Source of the DNA: Anticarsia gemmatalis | Lineage: Eukaryota; Arthropoda; Insecta; Lepidoptera; Erebidae | Assembly (NCBI RefSeq): GCF_050436995.1 | Contig: NC_134763.1 | Span: forward strand, 11,403,001-11,467,000 | Reading direction: 5' to 3' | DNA length: 64,000 nt | Shown: positions 1-11,406 of the stretch, piece by piece | Layout: each line of letters starts with the position of its first letter | Position numbering within the stretch: the first letter of the stretch is position 1 | The notes under the pieces: generated by a model | Database searches by the model: none | What the model was told of the DNA's origin: nothing | Seen by the model: the letters and a program-made list of their open reading frames with translations, nothing else | Program-made: the position numbers and the translations under genes

Positions 1-117
1 CTGTATACAGCTGAAATTCATAAATATGGATGGTTGTGAACAAAGAATTGACATTGGAGGGAAAATAATAACCAAGCGACATGTTTACAAACAAAAATAA
101 ACGCAACATGTACTTAC

Positions 118-285
118 GTTGGATAAATTTGTAATTCCCAGTACAAAACATATCGAATCTAATATGTTTGACTTTCCAGTGCCGTTGAGACCCGTGATAG
201 CGTTGAATTCTTTATCAAACCCGGTAATCTCCACGCGATTGCCGTACGATTTGAATCCATCAAGCGTTATGGATTTGATGTGCAT
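118..285 (-). CDS. SMC2: SMC2 (condensin core ATPase), first coding exon only
   Basis: This 56-codon exon encodes the extreme N-terminus of a structural-maintenance-of-chromosomes protein. It starts MHIKSITLDGFKSYG and carries the Walker A loop GLNGTGKSN followed by ILDSICFVLGITNLSN, which is the SMC2 version of the motif rather than SMC1, 3 or 4. SMC2 pairs with SMC4 in condensin and hydrolyses ATP to compact mitotic chromosomes. I chose the ATG at 285 because MHIKS is the conserved SMC2 start; an upstream in-frame TTG at 300 is not needed. The exon ends at a consensus donor (AAC then gtaagta, minus strand) after NLSN, where other SMC2 genes continue VRASNLQ. That continuation is absent from positions 1-117, so the rest of the gene lies beyond the window. 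It is divergent from Nup133. Confidence 0.93.
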
Positions 286-1323
286 TTTGATGTTTAGCAA
301 CTCACAGCAATGTTACATATTAAACTAAATTATTACGCACAACACAATTCTTTAAAAATACCGGGTACGGTACGCGCGCGAACCAAGCCGTTAAAAATCA
401 ATATTATTTGACAGTTTTGACATAAATCTGAAACTGACCAATCTGTCAATCTGTTAAAACTAGGGATGTGCAAAGAAATAATCTTTTTTATCGACGACGG
501 TCAAAACACGGAGCTAGCAATATTGATTCAGTTAATTATTTCTCCAATAAAATTTGTTGAAGGAAACTGTAGGAATTATTAGTTGGTTAAATAAAAAATA
601 CTTTGATCTAGGCGGCAATATGTACAACTCTTTTGATCGCCTAATTTTTGATTAGATTCCCGGGTCATATAAACTGCTTTTTCTATTTTATAATAGAATT
701 TTCTACAATTTGATGTTTGGTAATGTGGTTTAAGCGTTCAATTTTCAATATCTCTACAGCTTTGCCTACAATTTCTAATAAAACTTGTGTGAGATTTAAA
801 AATGCAACGAAAAAATAACTTTGCATGCTCATTTTTGGGTCGCTTCAGTTGATTGTCACTGGATAGGAATGGATTGCGACGACTCACCTGCTAATCATAG
901 CAATATTCATGTTGGTACGGTATCTTTACAGTTCGCATGTAAAATAGCAAAATCACATCCCTGGTCTGTCAAATTAAATGCCTGCTGTACGGCGGCGGAG
1001 TAGGTAGGTACTGTACGGCCGCCGTTAAAAAATCACGTTCCATTATTCAGGTTCTGCTCGAAAATAAAACTATTTTAAAAACAAACGTTCATTTTACTAG
1101 ATTTGCTAACTCATTTTGTCTGGTAACTAAATCAACCTGTAGAATTAGGTTTAATATAATATTATTTTACTTTAATTTTGGATGAATTTACTTTGATCGT
1201 GTAACGCAACACAAAACTTTATGCTTCATGAGGACTGGAACGTACAGCATTGATTTTTGGTTGACGTTTTGAATTATTTGTGCTGTATCGGTTAATTTGC
1301 GATTCTTTTAGTTTTAAATTAAA
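286..1323. promoter_or_regulatory. Divergent intergenic region between SMC2 and Nup133
   Basis: About 1.04 kb separates the two start codons and must hold both promoters and 5' untranslated sequences. Visible structure is limited: a CpG-rich patch near 361-395 just upstream of SMC2, and two related boxes, TGTACGGCGGCGG near 986 and TGTACGGCCGCCG near 1011. No convincing TATA box was seen. The small ORF at 821-1003 has no recognisable content. Confidence 0.5.
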
Positions 1324-4300
1324 ATGGATTTCGGTAGTCAAGGTGCAATGCGGAGTCCTTTCTCGCCGCGAGTGAGGCAGTCGATCACAGGACGAAGGCC
1401 CCTGGGGCTCTCATCTGCAAAAAAGAACCAGAGGTTTGTACTTAACCTATTATGTTTATACATTTGTACTATCATAGTTATGGTAATCAATATATTCCCG
1501 TACTGTTTGCAGTAAGTTCATGCAGTCCCCAGGGGAGCAGACCGGTGATGTCGTCTACAAAACTCCCATGACTACTATAGAAACTTATGGAATGCCTTTA
1601 CCAGTCATGGTAACTGAGGCACTTACTTTTGGTTAGTAAAACATATAAATATTTCTGAACAGTTTTTTCTTTTAGAGTACTTACATGATCTTTCCATGTT
1701 CTGCACCAATTGTTGGCCAGTATTTAGCTCTTGTTATTCAGTATCTTACTAGTAATAAATCAATCAAACATTTTTAGCGAGTGGAGAGGTGAGTGTTCGT
1801 ATGTCACCATGTGGCTGGTGCTGGGTGGTGTCAGGCCGTCGCGTGGTGACGTGGGCGCGCGCCCCCAGTTCCTCGGGTACCTCATCTCCAGCTCCTGGCA
1901 GTACAATAGCAAGGGAACTCACACTACCTCAGACAGACTTGGCACACAAAGCAGACCTTGTTGTAGTGTTCTATGAAGATGGTGCACAGGTGAATATAAA
2001 ACTTGTTAAACGCAACTAGTTTCTTATGAGGAACAAAGCAGTATTGATCTATGTTACTGTCAATATTTTAATGTAAAAAAATCACCATTAATGTTAAAAA
2101 ATTATATAAACTTACATTCAAATTAACCTAGCTGTTTTACAACTCTAAAACCAATATGATATATAAATTCTATTCATGATCAAAATGCCTATACCTCTAA
2201 ATGAAAAAACAAAATTAAAATATAAAGATGTTACAAAAACCTTTTGAAAGGCAATCTACAAATGTATTATTCTGTTATTGTCAGATGCCATCCTGCATCG
2301 GTGTATCACCAGAAGGCACAGTCCGCTACTGGCCGTCAGTTGGCCAGGAAGGTGTATATGTAGACGTGTCCTGTGAACTAGCCGGCCAGGAGTGTGAGCG
2401 ACTCAGTGACTACACAACAGATGGACTGGTGCTGGCCACCACTACGTGCACCGTTGTTATGCTTACTCCTACTGTTGTTGGTAAGATTTTATTATGTTAC
2501 TAAGTACTATAGGAAAAAATATCTTTTTGCTTAGTCTAGTTAGCTAATTGCAGAAACATCTCAAACTGGAAGATAAAGATATAAGATATTTATTTCACAT
2601 GAAATAATAGGGTACATAAATGTCGTCCTTGCTAAATTAATTCTGAGTAACATTTTATCTAACTTTCGCCATTGTCACTGTATGCACTGTATATCTGTAC
2701 ATCATATGTATCAAAACAATATAAATATTTTTTAGCATACTACATGTCAACGGTTATTAAGATTTTGTCTTGTTTTGTGTTCGTAAAATCTAGGTTTCTT
2801 GCAGATGGTCGTGCAACAGTTGCTTGCCGAACTTTACGTCCACCCAGTGGATGGCTAGGCGGGATCGGGCGACGCGTGTCACTTTTATTCTTTGGGTCAA
2901 TGCCAGCACATGCTGACACTGTAAGTTCATAATTTATATTATGATTTTTAGCCTGCATAAGCAGTCCATTCATTAGTAAGCTTTTGTACTACAGTTGCTG
3001 ATAACTTTATAATAGATCGAATTTATTTTTGTATGATGATATCTAATGATGTGTATGTTACAATCCCTAGCATAAAGTCGGTATTTCTTTGTCATATAGA
3101 AGCTGGTAGGGGTCGTAGCGTTACCAGGTAGTGGAGAGACAGAGAGCAGTATCGCGTTAGTGTCGGGCGGGCCGGCGCTGCAGCTGTGGCGCGGCGCGGA
3201 TCTACATGAGCACGAACTCCGGCGACCACTTACTGAAGCATATGCCAGAGACCATCTTGCCCCGCATGGTACGTAAATTGTAAAATAGAATTGATATCAC
3301 TCTGAATGCGTATAATTATGTTTTTTACTATTAATTGTCTTCTTCTAATAGGAGACCTAAACAGCTTGGAGATAATGGCACTGGATGTTCGTGCGAGCGG
3401 CAATAACGGTCTGTTACTACTCATAGCTACCGTCAACGTCGCGAGATCACCTGAGATGAGATACGCTATCGGTAAGCACGTTTTAATTTTTGTTTTGTCA
3501 TTTTTAAATCTGTGTCTAGAAACAGAACAGTCGTGAAGGCGTAACATAGTAGGAATATAAAATGGACTGTTTATTAAGTACTGCAGCACTTTGTAATAAT
3601 ATCTAGATTCTAGGTACAAAGCCAACCAACCACCAAAATACCAACTACAGCTGTATGTATCGTTCCTTAGCTCACATTAGCGTAGAAGACCCTCTCCGTC
3701 CGCGGGTCACATCAGTAGTGTCAGCTCGCGGGTGGGCGGGCGACGCGGAAGAACCGCCGCGCTTCCTGCCCCTCGCGCACCGCGCCCTGCTCTACACCTC
3801 CAAGTACATCGCCATTGTGTCCAGTAAGTATTCAATAAAGTTATTAAAAATTCATTAACATTCTTCTATCCTGCGGTGTTACTTAGTTCTATATACACAG
3901 TAACCATCCAACACACATTGCACCACTAAACAATGCTCTTTGTATTCATCTTATCTCCTCTCAAAACCAATCTTGTCATATCCACTCTTTGCAATAAGAT
4001 TCACAAACCTAATTTCGTACGTGCCTATTAGATGTACATACTAATTTTATACAGACGCGAGCGTATACCCGCTTGACTGTTTTTCAATCCTGTCTGCCGG
4101 GCAATAACTGAGTCTTTTCTACAGTTAAAACTGGACAACGCACTTTAATATTTCTTTTTTACGTTCATAGTATCCTAACGTGGTATGCTTTGTTGCAGCA
4201 ACAGTATCTAACGACAAAGTAGACTTCATAGACGTGTGTGGGGCTCACGACCGCATCCTGGGCGCGGAGCTGTGCGGCGGAGTACCACTGTTGTTCAGCG

Positions 4301-7300
4301 CCAAGCACGGCGTACTCGCGCTATTGTGCCACGACAACATGGTGCCAACACCGTATGTACTCATATACTGAACAATACACGGCTTTTTCAGTGTTCCGTT
4401 CATTAAATGTAACTTTTAAAGTGTCAATGTCAGAACTAATTCAATGATTTAATTTTGATGTTACTTTGTATGTGTATACTTTGTTTTGCGTATACGTGCA
4501 TGTAACACGTTAATAAATTTACATATTTTTGTCACTCAGATCGGTGTGCGAGAGTCCAATGGGTTCTCCGTGTCCATCAGATATGTACGATGGCAACTTG
4601 TCGCTCTACGAAATCGATCCGAATGAAGTAAGTATTAAAAATGTCACTACTTCAATTTGCGTCTTTACTATGAACAAAAATACATATTCTGTGTGGTTAT
4701 TGTCTTTATTTTGCCTTTTTATTAGAATCTTTCGGACGTTTATTCTTTGAACTACTGTGAATGTGTATTTTATCAACTTGTAGTCTTAGAAATAGAGCCA
4801 TCGCGCACCGCTATCTAGTGGTCGATATTTTATTGTGTCGGTCGTTCGGTGACTGAGTGTAGTCTATATGATATCATAACTGCACAACGTTTATCGACAG
4901 CAACCGACATAAAATGACCATATGTATGTATCGTAGGTAAGCATGGTGACCCGCGACGCGTGCGGTAAGCTGAAGACGGCGTTCCTGTTCCACGTGCGGC
5001 GCGACGCCGTGTCGTGCCGCGCGCTCGTGGACGAGCTGTTCCCCGCGCCCGCCAGCCTGGACGAGCGCGACGTGGACAGCGTGCTCGACCGCACCGTGCT
5101 CACCATCGCTACTGAGATGCTGGACGATGTGCCCGCTGGGGACCCCAGGTACGGTCGCTGACAGCCACATAATTATTTGTAAAGAAATGTGATGGACCAT
5201 ATAAGAAATGAGCCAAATCTATAAGCCGAAAGTACCCCAAAACTAGCTATTGAAATAAGACGTTATATTCCTTTCCTTATTCTTTCTTTCCTTCTACTTT
5301 CACTATCATTTGGTTTGGTACCCTTGCTGTAAACGTTACCTAATATGTGAGGGTAACTAGGGTAACTTTAACTAAACTAACTCCTTATTTCAGTATCTTA
5401 CTCTAAATTTTAAACTAGTCTTCTGATAGAATATAATAATTACTGCTATTAAATTTATACTTTCGCACGTTCGATCGAATAAATTAAGGAACGAATATAT
5501 GTAGGCGAAAATAACTGTATGCCAATATTAATAAGTTATATGTTGTGTAGATGGAAGCAACGTGGGGGTCCGGCTACTAACATCAGCCTGGGTAGTTCAG
5601 CGGCGCTGCAAGTACCGGTGCAGCTCAGAGATAAACAACGCGCATTCACATTGTTTGTGGACTTTTTACGAGCTGTAGGACTTTGGCAACGGCTCGGGCT
5701 CGTCACTAGAGGTAATTATTGATAGTGGATAATATCGGGCACGAATAACATTCCTTTGTTTATTTAGTCACTTAACCTTAACCACTGTTTGTCGTAGAAT
5801 CTGGCGGCGGGGTGATAAGTACGGAAAGTGCTTTGGGCGGATTGGCAGAACAACTGGCCATTGCTATAGAATTACGCAAGCTGCAGCAGGGAGCTGACGC
5901 GCAACTTATTGACGCTGCTATTTATCAGGTGAGATTATTATATCATGATTTTGAAATGACTTGATTAAGATTCTAGCTTCGTTCCAATTTACGTGTGCTT
6001 CATACATTGACTATAATTCTATAAGGGAACAAACTTTCTCGGGTTTTAAAGATTTGTCTGTATTGTATTGGGTTTTTGATTTTGATGACAGACGCATGAT
6101 AAAAATAAAATGTGTTATAGTATCTTTACCTCTTTTCTCAACACATGCGGTAATGATAGCGATCGATATAAAAGTGTGACAACGCGTAGCTTAAGGCGAG
6201 GGTACGCGATGTAAATTTGCGATAAGGCAGCGCAACTGACATGATACATTTACGTCAGGTGGTGTGTGGTGACGAGCAGTCCATCGAGGAGGAGGATTGG
6301 GTAGAAGAGGCGCTAGCATCAGGAGCGCTGTCCCCGTCGGACGCGTGCTACCGGCGCGCGGCGCGGGCGGGCCGCGTGCTGCGCGCGCTGGCGCGGGCCA
6401 AGCCGCCCGTCGACGACGCGCGCCAACATGCGCACCATGTCGCCGCCACCATACGGATACTTACTGTGAGTACTACAGTACTATATGTGAACGTTTGTGA
6501 GAATGTATAAATGTTTGATGGAAGTCTTTTTGACGTATTTTGTTGCTTAGTGCTCATTCACGTTGACTCGCGGGCGCGGTGGCGGGCGCGGTCGCGAAAT
6601 ATCAAACATATGGCGATGTACCGAAGTGTTCACGTACAAACCGTTCGCGCGGTCCAAGTCGCGGGCGAGCTAGCGGCGTCGCGCGCGGCCCGCGTGGCGC
6701 GCTCGCGCCAATATCAAACAAGTGAAGATGTTCGTGTGTGTTCACGTCGAACTAGCGGTGGCGGGCGCGATGTCAAGTAAGATCAACCAGTTTGAGCCAG
6801 TTTGAGCCAAACGCCCGCCTGGCGGCCAACGTGAACACAAATCGCCACGTCCCCGCGACCGCGCCCGCCACCGCGCCCGCGAGTTCCAACGTGAACAAGC
6901 ACTGAGTCATTAACGTTAAAACTATTGAACGTTTTTTTTATATTTGAAGTTTTATCCTACGTAGAAGAAGTTCTAAATGGCTGGTTGTAATATTTAAAAG
7001 TTATTGAATAACAGTCTGTGTCAAATACATCGAATTTATTCCTCGAAAAATGTTGCCACACCTTTACATAATATCAAAAAAAAAAGCCTACCCAGCCATC
7101 AAACTAGTAAATTTCGCGAAACCTGTATAACCTATAACCGTATCCTCTAAGTGAAAATCAAATTGTAATATGTACGGGTACGTTTTTAGAAAGTGCTAAC
7201 ATCAGTGCACAAGGTGCGTGCACAGTGGCAGTCAAACGGCAACACGACTCCGTACACACCGTCCGTAGGACCGCGGGCGTTACTCCCTGCACTTGTAGAC

Positions 7301-10300
7301 CTGCACAAACGAGCGCTAACGTAAGTATACGTAGTCTTGACTAACTTTGCAATTTGGTTATTAAAATGTTTGTAGATCTTTCTTAATCGGACCATAAATA
7401 TAATATTTGCAGTTTATAAACGCGCCTCGTGTCCTACAACATCACTTTTCAAGTAAATATTGTTTTTCGGATTTATCTAGCGTACATTTCTACTTCACTA
7501 ACGCACAAGGCACACGGTGGTGCCGCAACTAGATGTATTATTATTGAAACTGTATCTGGCCAATTTTACTGCCATATCTCTCACAACGAATTTCAATTCT
7601 CCTATGTTTGTGTCGGAAAACAACGTGAGGAAACCTTGCATGCCTAAAAATTTGTTTTATTCATTTATTGATGGCATGCAAAGTCCCAACTCAAACTTGG
7701 CTAGCGTGGTGGACTCAAGGCCTAACCCCTCTCCTTCGCTTGGGAGGAGACCCTTGCCCTGAAGTGGAACAGTAACGGCTTCAGAAGAAAAAAAAATTGT
7801 TCGTGTGATATTCCGTGCTTACCATGAGTTGTTTATAGTCAATGTGCTCACAACTGCCCGGAGCCCAGTCTCCGCGCGGCCGTGTACGAGGCGGCGGGCG
7901 CGCTGGCCGACCTCGTGCTGGCCGACGCGCAGCACCTGGACCGCAGCTCACACACGCAACACTTGTACGAGCGCATGCGCAGGGACTGCATACAACCGTT
8001 CAGTGAGTATACATTGGAAATTCAGTATCACTTTTGCAGCTGAATAACATTTTGACTGCCTCCGTGGCGCAGTGGTTTAGGTCGCCACGCCGATACCACG
8101 GCAACGGGAGGTCGTGGGTTCGATTCCCACACGGGACAATTATTTGTGCGATCCACAAATAATTGTTTCGGGTCTGGTTGTGCTTTGTGTCCGTTGTTTG
8201 TATGTTTGTAAAAGTCCCCGCGACACAAGAGCAATTCTTAGTGCGGGAGTTGTCTTTTAAATAAAAAAAAAAAAAAAAAAAAATCTGAATTACATGAAAA
8301 CTCCTTCAACCATTTGCACGAGCGTCGGAACTGGCTGCCGTGTAACGCTTTAGTTTTACATGTATGAACTACCTAATTGAGCGAGATCTATTTATTTTTA
8401 CACTATTTTAGCACTTCGTAGTTATGTGGGGTGGAAATTATGACCAAAAAGGGGTCTGCCATCTGTGGGATAGAGATGCATGACTCCAATAAGTGTTAAC
8501 AGAAAAGTTAAATGAGATAGTTTTTATAGTGTCGACGTAGTTGCATTTACTATTATTGCATTATGTAGGTAGTGTACTTGTGGAAATATCTGCAAAAATA
8601 CAATGATTGTTTTCTAACAGTTGACGAGGGACAAGTGGAGCGTGCGGCGGCGTTGGCGGAGAAGTTCAAAGATTTCGAGCTGCTAGTTGAGATGTGTGTC
8701 AACAGTGATGATTATGACAGACTGTTTTCTTATATCGACAAGTATTCTAACGAGGTAAGAATATTGTTTAGAGATAGATTAGTTTAGATTAAGTTGGTCT
8801 TTAATCAGTAATTACTTTTGTTTTAAATTATTTTAGTTTGAATAGAGATGACGAATAATTATTAATTATTTGCTTTTCTATTACAGACGTATTTATGATT
8901 TTGTTCAATTCTCTTTAAGTCGTTTAAAATTGGTTATTATTTTAGTTTCCCTTTAGTATATGTTCACGCAACACACATGTATGTATTCTGTAGGGTATAG
9001 CGGAAATAACATTCGGCTGGCTCGCCCAACGCTCTGGCGCCCACCGCGCGGCGCTGGTCCGTCGCGTGGCGCCGCGCTGGGGCACCGCGCTCAACGCGTG
9101 GCTGGCGGCCGCGCCCGACCGCGCCGCGCTACTGGCGCTCACGCAGCTGCAGCACGGGAGACACGCCGCCGCCGCCAATGTACTAGCTACCTTAGCTGAT
9201 GAAGAGACCGCTTCAGTTAATAGGATGATTGTGAGTTATGCCTTGTTTTGATGTACCACGCCCGTATACGATTGAAAATCAAACTGGTTTCAAACCGCTC
9301 TGAGAATCTTATTTTATTATTATTTTTGTCTCAGACGACAGCATCCCTCGCCAAGCTGTGCCTGACGGCATCGGACGAGCCGGACGCGGCGCCCGACACG
9401 TGGGCCCGCGTGGAGGCGCGCCTGGCGCTGGGCGAGCTGACGGCGGCGCTGCCCCGCGACATCCGCCTGCACCACGGACTGGATGATGCGGACACCAGGG
9501 TGCTGCCGCCGGAAGAACTGGTGCAGGTAAATTCGGACGAACCCGACGTGACATTGAACAAATAGATCGCACAAAACGTATTATCGTATAAAGTTTCTTC
9601 CCGAAACTAATTGACATCCTATAGATAAGCTATAGACTATATTTTATTTTCTATTAAATCCTTAAATCTCATAAATTTATCTCTTTTCTACGGTGCATTC
9701 TTATGATTGTATCTTTCTTACAGATGTACATAGAGTCGGAGAGCACCGCTCTAACAGAATACGACTACAAGAAAGCTCTCGATCTCACCGACTTTATACA
9801 AGACATGGAGCGTAGAGATGACCTGCGACTTAGAGTGAGTGGTATTTAAATAATATGAGGCTTTGATTTATGAGTAGAAAAATATGTCCAGATGTATAAT
9901 TTTCTTACCTATGCTTATTTTATAGGTGTTTATTTTAACAGGCAGTATATATTTCCAAACCCTCCCTTTCCAACCATCACTACTATACCATAAGTTATTA
10001 AGCAACGTATTAACAAACTGGTTTGCTTGCGTGCAGGTGTGGTGCGCGTGCATCCGTCGCGACGACTGGTCGTCGTGCCGCGTGGACGCGCCCGGCGACG
10101 AGCTGCAGCACAAGATGTTCTTCCGGCTCATCGACCTCGTGCACATCATGGGTCTGTAACAATACTTATTACTTAATACACCATGTTAGATATTACTAAA
10201 AAATACGTATACGCGCAAATACATATACGCGTATACACTTGTACGCTCATAAAACACCCTGCTGGGTAAGGATCTGCTGCCGAGGAGGATTGGGTCTGGA

Positions 10301-10712
10301 TCCAAGTGTGGATCGAGCTTACAAGATTTCATCGCCATGTACTTCTTCACCATTATAAAAAGTGCTTATTTGCTAATACAGCCAGCTATCAAAGTCCTGC
10401 ACTGATGGTATATTTTTGTTTTTTATTAACTTAGCTGTCCCATTGTTGGGCACAGAAAAATCTACCACTGGTTTCTGTTTCGACTATCTTACGCCAATCC
10501 TCCACATTACCGTGTCGTCACACCAACCGTGATTACTAACTACCATTATTTGTGCTCCAGGTGGCGACCTAGAACTGCTCCTACCACCAGTAGAAGACAT
10601 CCTAACAGCGCCTGAACTAGCCGAACAAGTATCCGACTCGCGGTTCCGCTTCATCATCAAGTATGGCTACGAGTGCGTCGACACCACGCGCAATGTTATG
10701 ATCGAAGGTTAA
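1324..10712 (+). CDS. Nup133: Nup133, nuclear pore Y-complex nucleoporin (22 coding exons, 1117 aa)
   Basis: Coding exons: 1324-1433, 1513-1631, 1778-1989, 2285-2480, 2805-2920, 3100-3268, 3352-3471, 3671-3823, 4199-4352, 4540-4627, 4937-5148, 5551-5711, 5798-5928, 6259-6465, 7190-7320, 7869-8002, 8621-8754, 8994-9230, 9335-9526, 9724-9834, 10037-10151, 10561-10712. All use GT-AG and keep phase. Total length is close to vertebrate Nup133 (about 1150 aa). Residues 1-50 are a basic, Ser/Pro-rich tail, followed by the beta-propeller to about 479 (CIGVSPEGTVRYWPS; GAELCGGVPLLFS), including the GGIGRRVSLLFFG amphipathic ALPS-type loop near 227-243. The alpha-helical C-domain follows (AEKFKDFELLVEMC; TEYDYKKALDLTDFI; RRDDWSSC). 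Nup133 is a stalk protein of the Nup107-160 scaffold. The ATG has an AAAATGG context. Exon 8 must start at 3671, because the AG at 3650 leads to a stop. Confidence 0.95.
4199..4204 (+). promoter_or_regulatory. Tandem splice acceptor at Nup133 coding exon 9
   Basis: Two AG acceptors six bases apart (after 4198 and after 4204) precede the exon. Both keep the reading frame. The first gives IVSTTVSND, the second IVSISND. The first follows the better pyrimidine tract and was used in the model. Confidence 0.4.
6549..6903. mobile_element. GC-rich inverted-repeat MITE in Nup133 intron 14
   Basis: The segment is bounded by imperfect terminal inverted repeats of about 48 bp. The left end begins AGTGCTCATTCACGTTG and runs through GCGGGCGCGGTGGCGGGCG; the right end is the reverse complement, with a few changes, finishing at AACGTGAACAAGCACT. 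Inside, variants of the same TTCACGT plus GGCGGGCGCG unit recur near 6632 and 6743 in direct orientation and near 6812 inverted, and AATATCAAACA occurs twice (near 6598 and 6711). There is no coding capacity. It is extremely CpG-rich compared with the AT-rich intron around it. A target duplication was not resolved, so the superfamily is unknown. Confidence 0.75.
7614..7797 (+). repeat. 5'-truncated SINE copy (family 2) in Nup133 intron 15
   Basis: From CGTGAGGAAACCTTGCATG to a short A-run this matches, with about 15 percent differences, the 3' two thirds of the full-length SINE at 57.6-57.96 kb, including the GTGGTGGACTCAAGGCCTAA and GGAGACCCTTGCCCTG blocks. It lacks the tRNA-like head, as expected for incomplete reverse transcription. 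Confidence 0.8.
8056..8283 (+). repeat. tRNA-derived SINE (family 1), near full length, Nup133 intron 16
   Basis: The head has a pol III A box (GTGGCGCAGTGGTTTAG) and B box (GGGTTCGATTCC) about 45 bp apart, as in a tRNA. A tRNA-unrelated body follows (ACAATTATTTGTGCGATCC; TTAGTGCGGGAGTTGTC), ending in a run of about 20 A. The body and poly(A) show it is a retrotransposed SINE rather than a working tRNA gene. It is in sense orientation to Nup133. Related copies lie at 34.9-35.1 kb and 53.6 kb. Confidence 0.85.
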
Positions 10713-11240
10713 TTTATTTGTTATGTTATTTACGTTTGTTGTTGTATAGTTTGTCATGATTATGTTAGGCAGTCGCATACGGAGAAAACAGGTATAATAT
10801 GCGGGTACGTACTGGAAATGTTTTACGAAATTGTAATTGCACTTGTATTTTTCATTTATCTGTCAAGTCTGCCCATTTCGCGTATTTATGTCTTTGATGA
10901 GATTGTTATTTTTTATACCGTTAAAGCTTTGGCTTTATACAGATATATTAAATGTGTATGTAACAAAATCATTTCAGTATGTATTTGCAATTGTATCCTG
11001 TATGCTGCTCTAGTATGCGACTGGGTTAATTTTGTATATAATAACTAGATATAGTTACTTAGTATTTTAATGGTAATATATTTGTTCTGCGTATTTATAA
11101 TGTAGATAATTTAAAAATAAGTATTCGTAGTTTTAATGAGTACCTACACTTGAATACTAGAACATCACTCAATTCTAAGTGAAGTTAAAAAATATTTAAT
11201 TCGCTACAATACACGTAAACGTGACTAAGATAGCGTGAGA

Positions 11241-11406
11241 TTAAGGGCTGATTTCAATACACTGTCTATCTATTGAGTCGAAATTTCGCTACTTATTAGT
11301 CACTCATGGATAGCAATCTCTATCGAAATCAGGTAATGATAGATCATTTTGAAGCTCTAGCTATCTATCTGGAATCTTTGATAGAGTATTGAAAATGGCC
11401 GGTTAA
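11241..11406. mobile_element. MITE with TTAA target duplication (piggyBac-like)
   Basis: TTAA at 11241-11244 and 11403-11406 flanks a segment of 158 bp. Its ends are imperfect inverted repeats: GGGCTGATTTCAATAC on the left, and on the right the complement of CCGGCCATTTTCAATAC. GATAG/CTATC sub-motifs are scattered inside. TTAA duplication is the signature of piggyBac-type transposases; the element has no coding capacity of its own and would be mobilised in trans. Confidence 0.75.

Noticed and set aside
1..10. Second SMC2 exon beginning after an acceptor-like ATTTCAG on the minus strand
   Set aside because: The bases would encode Leu-Tyr-Thr, not the conserved VRASN that follows NLSN/NLSQ in SMC2, and too little sequence is available.
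3651..3670. Nup133 exon 8 starting at the AG at 3649-3650
   Set aside because: From the phase left by exon 7 this start runs into a TAG within seven codons; the AG at 3669-3670 restores frame and gives the expected ISVEDP sequence.
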